From: Candidatus Methanophagales archaeon
GTDB lineage: Archaea > Halobacteriota > Syntropharchaeia > Alkanophagales > Methanospirareceae
Direction of reading: 5' to 3'
NCBI GenBank assembly: GCA_003601795.1
Contig: PIXU01000250.1
Coordinates: 1-8,297 of the forward strand
Length of the DNA stretch: 8,297 nucleotides
This document shows, piece after piece, positions 1-5,739 of this stretch. The position numbers and the translations under genes are program-made. Under the pieces are notes generated by a model that was not told the DNA's origin, did no database searches, and saw only the letters and a list, made by a program, of their open reading frames with translations. How positions within the stretch are numbered: the stretch's first letter is position 1; the number at the start of each line of letters is the position of its first letter.

Positions 1-186
1 AGGACAAAACACTCAGAGGAAGCCTGTGACAGGTATATCAGAGCTTTTAATAAAGTCCGCATGCTCGCGGACAGGAATATGAGTGTCGAAGAAATCGCGA
101 GAACTCTTGAAATGAGCTCTTTCACTGTGAAGGAATATCTCAACATCTATTCAGAGTTCAAGGGAGGTGATGGTAATGCAAAGTAA
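1..186 (+). CDS. C-terminal end of a helix-turn-helix protein, DUF1670-like (partial)
   Basis: An open frame runs from the left edge to the TAA at 184-186 and gives the last 61 residues of a protein whose start is outside the window. The tail contains HSEEACDRYIRAFNKV followed by a helix-turn-helix (MSVEEIARTLEMS, then FTVKEYLNIY, about residues 27-51 of the visible part). This order, a conserved H-S/E-A-x-D-R-Y-I stretch then an HTH ending in V-x-E-Y-L, resembles the C-terminus of DUF1670 proteins, an uncharacterised and often multi-copy family in archaea and bacteria. That family call is from memory of the pattern, not from a search. The HTH suggests DNA binding, and the role is unknown. 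A 30-codon ORF with its own Shine-Dalgarno overlaps the end. It could instead be another HTH recombinase or regulator. Confidence 0.55.
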   Translation, partial: RTKHSEEACDRYIRAFNKVRMLADRNMSVEEIARTLEMSSFTVKEYLNIYSEFKGGDGNAK

Positions 187-268
187 TTTATGTGTGCATA
201 CAAAATATGAAAATATGGACAAGATATACCTTTATCCCTTTTGGGAATTTTTGACAATGTCAGATTAG
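176..268 (+). CDS. Possible 30-aa ORF with strong SD, overlapping the upstream gene end
   Basis: GGAGGTGA at 163-170 lies 5 nt before the ATG at 176, one of the best Shine-Dalgarno sites in the window. The reading frame runs 30 codons to TAG at 266-268 and overlaps the preceding stop by 11 nt, the usual geometry of translationally coupled genes. The peptide (starts MQSNLCVHTKYENM) matches nothing I recognise. It may be a true small protein, or the first codons of a longer second gene whose remainder was lost. The SD also lies inside the coding end of the upstream gene (codons GGA GGT GAT), so it could be chance. Confidence 0.3.
   Translation: MQSNLCVHTKYENMDKIYLYPFWEFLTMSD
231..252 (+). terminator. 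Weak hairpin plus T-run, possible terminator
   Basis: TCCC (235-238) and GGGA (243-246) can pair around a TTTT loop and are followed closely by TTTTT (248-252). The stem is only 4 bp. Archaeal termination depends mainly on the T-tract, so this could end the transcript of the leftmost gene. Confidence 0.25.
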
Positions 269-403
269 CATCAATTTTGATAAAAATATTTCTTGGGCAT
301 TGCGATAACATGATTATAATCCAGGAAATATTCCTTTTTAACCAATCTGAGCGTGTCACTGAAAAGAGTTTTGAGCTCGGGAGCATCCATTCATTGTGCA
401 AAG

Positions 404-429
404 AACTTGGGTAGATAATAGCCCAAGTT
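404..429. repeat. Perfect 8-bp inverted repeat (hairpin), 10-nt loop
   Basis: AACTTGGG (404-411) is the exact reverse complement of CCCAAGTT (422-429), separated by TAGATAATAG. No T-run follows on the + strand and none precedes it clearly, so a simple terminator is unlikely. It could be an operator, a relic of a transposon end, or a structure in a leader RNA. Confidence 0.5.
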
Positions 430-549
430 ACCCGCCCTGTCAATTCGATTGCTTTATGCTTCCGTCGCCCACTCAAGGACCCTTGTGTCAGCCTTTCATT
501 CGCCTTTTACGCGACCGAGTTCGATTGACCCAGATGTTTGGCAAAAAGA

Positions 550-558
550 TTATATAAA
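550..558 (+). promoter_or_regulatory. TATA box of the kleisin/KITE operon
   Basis: TTATATAAA is preceded by an A-rich AAAAAG (543-548) that could serve as the BRE. Its centre is about 32 bp before the ATG at 586, so transcription should start around 580 and give a leader of only a few nucleotides. No SD precedes that ATG, which fits a near-leaderless archaeal mRNA. Confidence 0.65.
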
Positions 559-585
559 ATTGAATTTTAATTTTCAATAAACCCG

Positions 586-1371
586 ATGAAAACCGACGAG
601 CTGTTTCAACTGATAAACTTTTGCCGGACCATACAAAAAGAAAGCACAGACCCTTTTGACCTGAACGTAAAAAGGTACCTTGGTACGCTGAAACAATACC
701 TTAAAAAATGGAAGTCCTTAGACGACCTTCTTATAGACGCAGAGGCGATATCCGAATTGGCGAAGATAATCGAATTGCAGGGTAAGTGGATAAGAGATCG
801 CTCCTCCTCATTCTATATAGACCCGGTGTTAATGGAACTCAAACTAAAAATGCTGGACTCAGCTCAGTTAGCCAACGCGTTCTTCAAATCTTGGCATCCA
901 ATTATATCGTTGGATAGAATCACCCCAAAGAGGCTGAAAGAAGGACTGGATTACTGGAACGCCTTCTGTAAGAGAAAAGAAGATTTTCCGCTTCCATCAA
1001 CACCAGAAACATTTACGTTCGGCATCGAGGATTTAATAGATTTGAACATCTTATCCATGACTGAATTTGAAGACTTACTAAGAGAAGTTTCAAAAGAGCT
1101 TGGGGCACGAGGCAGAATCGAATATCACGAGTTTATTTATGAAGATAAATTTGAAGACAGTATTAAAAAGGCTTATCTGACGAGTTTCCTGGTAAGCGAA
1201 GGAAAAGCCGAGCTTGATATAAATCCCTTAGAAGAAAAAGTTTTTATTTCTCCGCGTAATGCTAATGGAAAAACAAACACAGGAGATGCAAAGTCTATTC
1301 CAATTTCTTTAAGCTATGAGGATTGGCTAAGATGGAAGAGGAATCAGAGACAGAGACAGAAGAGGAATTGA
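586..1371 (+). CDS. Kleisin-like protein (ScpA-type SMC complex subunit), putative
   Basis: A protein of 261 residues, the usual size for ScpA. The pattern, not a database hit, suggests a kleisin. Residues 5-60 (LFQLINFCRT, DPFDLNVKRYL, then LLIDAEAISELAKIIELQ) follow the ScpA N-terminal plan of L-L-x-L-I, I-D-x-x-D-I, a Y-L helix and a helix ending in L-E-x-K/Q that contacts the SMC neck. FYIDP at 76-80 follows. Residues about 157-222 look like the C-terminal winged helix that binds the SMC head (FEDLLREVSKEL, YLTSFLVSEGKAEL, EEKVFISP). The region between would be the flexible part that binds the KITE partner. A charged tail (RWKRNQRQRQKRN) follows the fold. Kleisins bridge the two SMC heads to close a DNA-embracing ring. 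The gene has its own TATA promoter and overlaps the next gene by 40 nt. No SMC gene is visible. It could instead be an unrelated helical archaeal protein. Confidence 0.62.
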   Translation: MKTDELFQLINFCRTIQKESTDPFDLNVKRYLGTLKQYLKKWKSLDDLLIDAEAISELAKIIELQGKWIRDRSSSFYIDPVLMELKLKMLDSAQLANAFFKSWHPIISLDRITPKRLKEGLDYWNAFCKRKEDFPLPSTPETFTFGIEDLIDLNILSMTEFEDLLREVSKELGARGRIEYHEFIYEDKFEDSIKKAYLTSFLVSEGKAELDINPLEEKVFISPRNANGKTNTGDAKSIPISLSYEDWLRWKRNQRQRQKRN

Positions 1372-1907
1372 GGACAAGAACAGAAAAGAAGGTAAAGAAG
1401 GCAGCCCAGTTGTTATTCTTCAGAAGGCACAGGGTCCCGGGGGTTAAAGGTTGGGAGCTTAAAAAGGCATTGGGGGATAATTACCTGGATGTACTCGGTG
1501 TTTTAAATTCGGCTCTCGATAAATTCGGAATGGAAGTAAAGAGGATAAGCGAAGGAGGAGGAACAGGAATAGGAGAAGGAGAAGAAAAAGAAAAAGCAGA
1601 GCGCGACAGGTTTATGATTGTGCTCAAAGACTATTTAATTGAAAAAGCTTCTGGTGCGAGAATCGATGACGTAGCAATACTGTCTGCTACTTTGGCTTAT
1701 ATCATATCGAAGCAAGGAAAAGCACCGCGTAAGGAAATAGAGGATTTTTTAGCCGACAAATTTCCTAAACGTAGAATTTACTTCGCTATAGACAGATATA
1801 TCTCTCAGGGGTATCTGGGTGAAGAGGATAAGGTATTGTATATCGGATGGAGAACGCGAGCAGAAGTGGATAGAAAAACGCTATTAGATTTAATCCTGAC
1901 TTCTTGA
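1332..1907 (+). CDS. Tandem winged-helix KITE-like protein (ScpB or MAGE/Nse3 type), putative
   Basis: A protein of 191 residues from ATG 1332. I prefer this ATG to the in-frame TTG at 1323 because GAGG (1318-1321) is 10 nt upstream of the ATG but almost touches the TTG. After an acidic N-terminus (residues 1-20), residues 22-72 form a winged-helix-like unit (AAQLLFFRRH, WELKKAL, LNSALDKFGMEVKRI), as in ScpB. A low-complexity Gly/Glu linker (73-92) leads to a second unit at 95-178 (ILSATLAYIISKQGK, EIEDFLADKF, AIDRYISQGYL, VLYIGWRTRAEVD). The last part resembles the MAGE/Nse3 ending in which a Q-x-G-Y-L helix is followed by a strand and a W-G-x-R-A-x-A-E type segment. Two winged helices next to a kleisin is the definition of KITE subunits (ScpB, MukE, Nse1, Nse3), which bind the kleisin middle region. 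The assignment rests on pattern and context. The gene end overlaps the convergent mntA by 18 nt. Confidence 0.62.
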   Translation: MEEESETETEEELRTRTEKKVKKAAQLLFFRRHRVPGVKGWELKKALGDNYLDVLGVLNSALDKFGMEVKRISEGGGTGIGEGEEKEKAERDRFMIVLKDYLIEKASGARIDDVAILSATLAYIISKQGKAPRKEIEDFLADKFPKRRIYFAIDRYISQGYLGEEDKVLYIGWRTRAEVDRKTLLDLILTS

Positions 1908-2294
1908 AACTCTATCAATTAAATCCTCAACAGACATTAATCTTTGTCTTCTTTTCATCTCGTTCCAAATCTTTAATTGCTTATATAACCAAAAATCCAG
2001 TTCGTCCACATCCTCTGCATAGATAATCTCGTTATTTTCCAGAATTTCTCCTCGTAGATACCAGGGTATCGCATTAAAAACCACCACATCGTATCTTTCA
2101 TTTGCCGAAATCTCCAGAATCCTCTCGTATAAATCATTCAAATCTACGCCCCCCTTTTGTATCACACATATATCAATATCCGAATCCTTATCCGCATATC
2201 CCTTAACAAGGGATCCATAAACCAATATCCCCTTAACGTATGGCATTAGATCCTTTAACACTTCCAAGAGGTGCTCTTTCAGTTTCTTATCCAT
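1890..2294 (-). CDS. mntA: MntA-type minimal nucleotidyltransferase antitoxin
   Basis: A protein of 134 residues when started at the ATG at 2294 (- strand). This start is favoured over the longer frame (to 2354) because GGTGAT (plus-strand 2301-2306) lies 6 nt upstream and because the family begins close to here. The nucleotidyltransferase signature is complete: VYGSLVKG with Gly27-Ser28, ten residues, then Asp39-Ile-Asp41, and a third carboxylate at Asp69 in RYDVVVF. In characterised HepT/MntA pairs this enzyme adds AMP units to a tyrosine of the toxin and silences it. Here the partner is directly upstream with the required tyrosine present, and the start codon overlaps the toxin gene end by 16 nt, which implies coupled translation and balanced dosage. 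The C-terminal part (ELDFWLYKQLKIW onward) is helical. The residues look intact, so activity is likely. The 3' end overlaps the convergent KITE gene. Confidence 0.93.
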   Translation of the reverse strand: MDKKLKEHLLEVLKDLMPYVKGILVYGSLVKGYADKDSDIDICVIQKGGVDLNDLYERILEISANERYDVVVFNAIPWYLRGEILENNEIIYAEDVDELDFWLYKQLKIWNEMKRRQRLMSVEDLIDRVSRSQD

Positions 2295-2692
2295 TCTAAC
2301 ATCACCAGCGAAAAAGCCCTTAGATCTCCTATCAATTCTTTTATTGCATAACATGCTGTTTCATCGTTTACACCATTATATCCATGAATTAGTCTATTTC
2401 TTAACCCATTTGCTTCTTTTAATTTTAGCCCCATTCTTTCTTCCAAAATGTCTTTTTCTACCAGAAAATCAATATTGCTGTAATCATCTTTTGCCGATGA
2501 ATTCAGTCCTCTTCTAACCATTGCACATACGTCTGATAAAGCTTCCACAGCTTCTTGAAATTCCTTATAAATCGCTTTCCGCAATATCCTATCCTGCAAT
2601 ATCTCTTTCGATAGGTGCTCCTCGATGAACTCAACTCGCTCAATTAAAGTCTCAATCTTTTCCATTATCCTCTCTTTAAGATTTTCGTTCAT
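2279..2692 (-). CDS. hepT: HepT-type HEPN ribonuclease toxin
   Basis: A helical protein of 137 residues, normal size for HepT (also called DUF86). The diagnostic HEPN motif is intact: Arg98, four residues, His103, Gly, Tyr105 in RNRLIHGY. Arg and His form the RNase site, and in studied systems the Tyr of R-x4-H-x-Y is the residue AMPylated by MntA. Upstream, LRKAIYKEFQEAVEALSDVC (39-56) and the acidic YSNIDFLVEK region match the four-helix bundle. HEPN toxins of this type cleave RNA, in some cases tRNA. The ATG at 2692 is 6 nt after the stop of nnr on the same strand, with only a poor SD, so hepT is probably read through from nnr. It is followed directly by mntA. The pair is known for mobility and is common in archaea and cyanobacteria. 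Confidence 0.93.
   Translation of the reverse strand: MNENLKERIMEKIETLIERVEFIEEHLSKEILQDRILRKAIYKEFQEAVEALSDVCAMVRRGLNSSAKDDYSNIDFLVEKDILEERMGLKLKEANGLRNRLIHGYNGVNDETACYAIKELIGDLRAFSLVMLEWIRN
2301..2306 (-). promoter_or_regulatory. Shine-Dalgarno GGTGAT that fixes the mntA start
   Basis: On the minus strand GGTGAT stands 6 nt before the ATG at 2294, inside the last codons of hepT. It decides between the long frame from 2354 and the shorter, family-like start. Confidence 0.75.
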
Positions 2693-2698
2693 TTCGTC

Positions 2699-4246
2699 TT
2701 ACTTGAAATTTTTTATAATCTTTGGTATGTTTTCCATCACATCCGTAGCAAGCAAACCGTAGCCCTTCTCTTCAAATGCTAAATCTCCCGCAGCACCATT
2801 TACGAAAGCAGCAGCAGTTGCCACTTTGAAAGGGTCATCCGCGATAGCAAAGAAAGCGCCAGTTATACCCGCCAGCACATCTCCCGTGCCGCCAACCGTC
2901 ATTCCTGCATTTCCCTTCCTGTTTATCTTCACACGAGTGCCATCTGATATAATATCGGTGGGACCTTTCATCAAAGTAACAATTTTATTTAGCTTCGAAA
3001 AATCCTTCACAAAATTTATCCGTTCTTCCATCATATCCTCTGGGGGCACTTTTACTCTTCTCTCTTTGCTTTTCACCCCTAATTCCATCTTCGAGAATTC
3101 GCCTGCATGTGGGGTTATGATAACGAGCTTATTTTTTAAAGTTTGAATGGGCAGATGCAATCCATAGAACCCATCTGCATCCACTACCACGCGCTTGCTC
3201 GCATCATCTTCAATTATTAATTTCGTTGCTCTTTTCGTTTCTTCTGCCTCACCAAGTCCCATACCGATCACCACTACATCATGCTTTTTTATCAAACTTA
3301 ATACCTCTGGCACGTCTTCCTCTACCAATATCTCCGAATTAAGAGGTTGAACAATCAAATTGGGCGATAATGAAGAGATAACAGAGGAAACGCTCTTGGG
3401 TGCCGCTATTGTCACCCAGTCCGCACCAGCGCGGAGGGCTCCAAGAGCGGCTAAAGTGGGCGCACCAAAAAAGGGACCTCCTCCTACGATCAATACACGT
3501 CCATTATCTCCTTTATGACTGCCTGGTTTTCTCTTCTCCACCATCCTTATATCTCCAGGGCCTGCTAACTTCTCCATAGTGTCGGGAATGCCTATATTTG
3601 CAACCACCAATTCACCAACGTATTTCTTAGCATCTCTTTTTAGCAAGCCTTTTTTGGGTTTATGAAATGTGACAGTGAGATTTGCCCGAACGGCTTTTTC
3701 CGCTTCCCCTGTATCGGGGTCCAGCCCGGAAGGAATGTCCACTGCAACGATAAATGCATCTTTTGCCAGGTTTATCAAATCTATTGCAGTTGCCTCCGGT
3801 TCTCTTATTTTTCCTCTCACGCCAGTGCCGAAAATTGCATCCATTATTACCTCTGAATCGGCAAAGAGTGCTGTTTCTCTTGCTTTAAGCTCCGAAGAAT
3901 CGGTTATTTCCTTAATTTCATATCCGCTCGCTTTTAAAATTCGCCAGTTTCTACGTGCTTCTTCTGTTCTCAGGTCTTTTGAACGACCTATTAAAAGTAT
4001 TTCCACATCAAAGCCATGCAAATGTCTTGCAGCCGCGAAAGCATCGCCGCCGTTATTGCCTTTTCCTGCTATTATCGTAATTTTTACCTTTTCTTCTTCC
4101 CTTTCAAACCTCTTTTTTATCTCGTTTGCAATCCCAGCGCCTGCGTTTTCCATCAGTTGTAAAGGAGAAAGTCCGAAGAATTTGCAATTCTCATCCAAGG
4201 CTGCCATCTCCCCTGATGTTATTCCTTCTACCATCTCCTCTTTCAT
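2699..4246 (-). CDS. nnr: Bifunctional NAD(P)H-hydrate epimerase / ADP-dependent dehydratase
   Basis: A protein of 515 residues, full length for the fused enzyme. It repairs NADHX and NADPHX, hydrated cofactors formed by damage or by GAPDH side reactions. The N-terminal domain (about 1-225, NnrE/YjeF-N) interconverts R and S epimers: MENAG at 32-36, GNNGGDAF at 63-70, DAIFGTG at 136-142, DIPSGLDPDTG at 170-180, and FHKPKKGL at 194-201. The C-terminal domain (about 240-512, NnrD, ribokinase-like fold) dehydrates the S form using ADP: GDNGRVLIVGG at 247-256, GAPTLAALGALRAGA at 261-275, DADGF at 356-360, TPHAGEF at 378-384, and the anion-hole/catalytic loop GGTGDVLAG at 452-460 with Asp456. One small variation is Ala69 where GNNGGDG is more usual. 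The start at 4246 follows a TTAC tandem repeat and has no SD. It is the first gene of a unit with hepT and mntA. The identity is secure. Confidence 0.97.
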   Translation of the reverse strand: MKEEMVEGITSGEMAALDENCKFFGLSPLQLMENAGAGIANEIKKRFEREEEKVKITIIAGKGNNGGDAFAAARHLHGFDVEILLIGRSKDLRTEEARRNWRILKASGYEIKEITDSSELKARETALFADSEVIMDAIFGTGVRGKIREPEATAIDLINLAKDAFIVAVDIPSGLDPDTGEAEKAVRANLTVTFHKPKKGLLKRDAKKYVGELVVANIGIPDTMEKLAGPGDIRMVEKRKPGSHKGDNGRVLIVGGGPFFGAPTLAALGALRAGADWVTIAAPKSVSSVISSLSPNLIVQPLNSEILVEEDVPEVLSLIKKHDVVVIGMGLGEAEETKRATKLIIEDDASKRVVVDADGFYGLHLPIQTLKNKLVIITPHAGEFSKMELGVKSKERRVKVPPEDMMEERINFVKDFSKLNKIVTLMKGPTDIISDGTRVKINRKGNAGMTVGGTGDVLAGITGAFFAIADDPFKVATAAAFVNGAAGDLAFEEKGYGLLATDVMENIPKIIKNFK

Positions 4247-4260
4247 AAGTAAGTAAGTAA
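4247..4260 (-). repeat. TTAC tandem repeat directly before the nnr start
   Basis: On the minus strand the bases just before the nnr ATG read TTACTTACTTACTT, three and a half copies of a 4-bp unit. It replaces any SD. Slippage could change the distance between promoter and start codon. Confidence 0.6.
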
Positions 4261-4274
4261 AATAATTATTTACG

Positions 4275-4285
4275 ATTACATAAAG
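4275..4285 (-). promoter_or_regulatory. Probable TATA box for nnr-hepT-mntA
   Basis: On the minus strand CTTTATGTAAT is centred about 34 bp before the nnr ATG, which predicts an RNA start near 4254 and a leader of about 8 nt. An AT-rich AAATAATTATTTTA closer in (around 4258-4272) is the alternative box. The 119-bp gap after tctA supports an independent promoter for nnr. Confidence 0.4.
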
Positions 4286-4365
4286 AAGTTTAAGGTAAGC
4301 TGAATGCTATTCAACACTTTTTGAGCGGGGGAAGTTGATAAAACAATTGTAGTGTCGATTTAAAT

Positions 4366-5691
4366 TCAGTATAATTGCCAAAACCTCACGATTACCGGTA
4401 GTAACAACACACCCATGCAATTACTTCGCCGTACGCCGAAATAGATAGGGATAACACCTATACAAGCCGCTACGAGCAGAACCAACAAGCCTAAAGCACC
4501 AGAAAAAAGGAAAACCAGCACGGAAAGGAAAACTGCAATAGATATAAGCATCTTTCGATACGGCATTTTCACGAATAGCCGTGAGAATTGCTTTCCCGTA
4601 TATTTCGTGATGAAGAAAGAGCATGCAGATGCAATTAACACCACTATCAGCAGGTACATCAATGTCGAAGGCGGAATGAGCACTTCCCATGATGAAACTT
4701 CTAAGAATCGGCTTATTGCCATTGTTGCTCCACTTCTTGCTCGAAAAATAAGAAATAGCGTTGCCAGGCAGAAAATAACATTCGAAGTGTTAACACCGCT
4801 TAAAGTCGTGATTACCTGTTCTGGCTGTCTGTTCCTTCTTGCAAGCATCGCCATCACGGTTGCATGTGCAGAAGTGATGCCCGGAAGGAAGCTAACCAAA
4901 GAGCCAAAAGCAGAGCCTGAGATAACGGATTTTACAGTTTCCCCTTTCTCTATCTCTGGCTCCTCTATCCTTTGCTCTGGTATCTCAGGTGTGTAAAGCA
5001 GCGAAAATAAGATGGTTGAGAGTCCGAATAAACCGGTAAGTGCGGGAAAAAGCATGGTAGAACGAAAGAAGAATGGTGAGTGCGCCGGCATATTCAGTAT
5101 CAGATAGCCAAACAATCCGGATAGTAGAAATACAAAGGAAGAAAGAAGAATTGCCTGATATACTTCCATTCTTTCACTGAAACTCTCTGTGAGAATGAGT
5201 AACGCAGATATTCCAATGAGGATGTAAAGCATGCGGCTTTGAATAATTTCGTAGAATCGAAAAGGTGAAAAAACGAAATAGAAGGGGATGAGGAAAAGAA
5301 AAGAGAAAATAACAGCGCCAAAACTGCCTACCGCAGAAAGAACAGTTGCTTCGTAGGCTCTGCCTTCTAAAAGCAAGCGATGTGCGGGCAACAAACAAAG
5401 TGCAGTGTCACCTTCTGGGGCGCCTACGAATGCTGCAGGTATAAAACTCAAGAAGGTGTGCGCTACCGACGCAGCAAGTATGGTAGAAGCAACAAGGACA
5501 AATATGGTTTCAGAAGGCACAAAAGCGGTTAAAAAGTGCAGCTTCGCTAATATCACAGGAGAGATGGAGAGAAGGATAAATGCGACGTTATTGGGGTGAA
5601 AGCCGGGAACAAGCCCTGTTATCGTGCCTAACAGCACGCCAAGCATTGAAAAAGCAAAGAGTAATAGCAATGGCAAGAATATGTCCATCAT
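4366..5691 (-). CDS. TctA/DUF112-family multi-pass membrane permease (archaeal type)
   Basis: A very hydrophobic protein of 441 residues. The two-fold repeat of the TctA family is visible: GTITGLVPGFHPN at 22-34 with VGAPEGD at 89-95 in the first half, and GSAFGSLVSFLPGITSAHA at 259-277 in the second, each a G-x-x-x-G-x-x-P-G type loop between membrane helices. I estimate ten or more transmembrane segments, with a charged linker at 234-252 (TPEIPEQRIEEPEIEKGE) between the halves. Bacterial TctA imports tricarboxylates together with a small membrane protein (TctB) and a periplasmic binding protein (TctC). Neither is present here, as is usual for archaeal members, so the substrate is unknown. 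Two consecutive ATG codons (5691 and 5688) are possible starts, and promoter spacing slightly favours the second. It is transcribed divergently from aroA and precedes nnr by 119 bp. Confidence 0.87.
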   Translation of the reverse strand: MMDIFLPLLLLFAFSMLGVLLGTITGLVPGFHPNNVAFILLSISPVILAKLHFLTAFVPSETIFVLVASTILAASVAHTFLSFIPAAFVGAPEGDTALCLLPAHRLLLEGRAYEATVLSAVGSFGAVIFSFLFLIPFYFVFSPFRFYEIIQSRMLYILIGISALLILTESFSERMEVYQAILLSSFVFLLSGLFGYLILNMPAHSPFFFRSTMLFPALTGLFGLSTILFSLLYTPEIPEQRIEEPEIEKGETVKSVISGSAFGSLVSFLPGITSAHATVMAMLARRNRQPEQVITTLSGVNTSNVIFCLATLFLIFRARSGATMAISRFLEVSSWEVLIPPSTLMYLLIVVLIASACSFFITKYTGKQFSRLFVKMPYRKMLISIAVFLSVLVFLFSGALGLLVLLVAACIGVIPIYFGVRRSNCMGVLLLPVIVRFWQLY

Positions 5692-5710
5692 TTAATTAAT
5701 TATCAATGGA

Positions 5711-5722
5711 ACATATGTAAAG
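5711..5722. promoter_or_regulatory. Shared, palindromic bidirectional TATA element for tctA and aroA
   Basis: ACATATGT (5711-5718) is a perfect palindrome, extended to ACATATGTAAAG, in the 48-bp gap between the tctA-family start (5691, - strand) and the aroA ATG (5740, + strand). Its centre is about 24-27 bp from both start regions, the archaeal TATA-to-start-site distance. One TBP site could therefore serve both leaderless transcripts. No good SD precedes either gene. Confidence 0.5.
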
Positions 5723-5739
5723 AAAAAGTGACGCATGGC

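Larger units (their letters stand above)
187..585. other. Gene-poor stretch between mobile-type gene and kleisin operon
   Basis: I see no supportable long gene in these roughly 400 bases. Contents: the tail of the 30-codon ORF, a weak hairpin/T-run at 231-252, an unannotated open stretch on the + strand (about 211-414, no SD, no recognisable motif), a perfect 8-bp inverted repeat at 404-429, two copies of TTCGATTG (444-451 and 520-527), and the TATA promoter at 550-558. A minus-strand frame of 109 codons covers 147-476 but has an atypical composition and no SD. The stretch could be decayed mobile-element sequence joining the DUF1670-like gene to the kleisin operon. Confidence 0.5.

Noticed and set aside
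211..414. Plus-strand open stretch including an ATG at 310 (34 codons to TAG 412)
   Set aside because: No SD, no promoter at a fitting distance and no recognisable motif. It is noted only as possible decayed coding sequence.
147..476. Minus-strand frame of 109 codons in the left intergenic stretch
   Set aside because: It has no SD, atypical composition (many Ser/Ile/Trp/His, no motif) and overlaps the end of the DUF1670-like gene in antisense. I treat it as a chance frame.
511..540. TTCGATTG at 520-527 as the T-loop of a tRNA gene
   Set aside because: The flanking bases do not pair into a 5-bp T stem, and no acceptor or anticodon arm can be fitted.
2294..2354. Longer mntA start at 2354
   Set aside because: The extra 20 residues are Arg/Lys/Cys-rich and unlike the family, they lie within hepT, and the SD GGTGAT stands before the ATG at 2294.
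3669..4256. Plus-strand frame of 195 codons
   Set aside because: Antisense shadow of the well-supported nnr gene; the Ser/Ala/Pro-rich translation is typical of reverse reading.
4607..4996. Plus-strand frame of 129 codons
   Set aside because: Antisense shadow of the TctA-family permease, with no own start signals.
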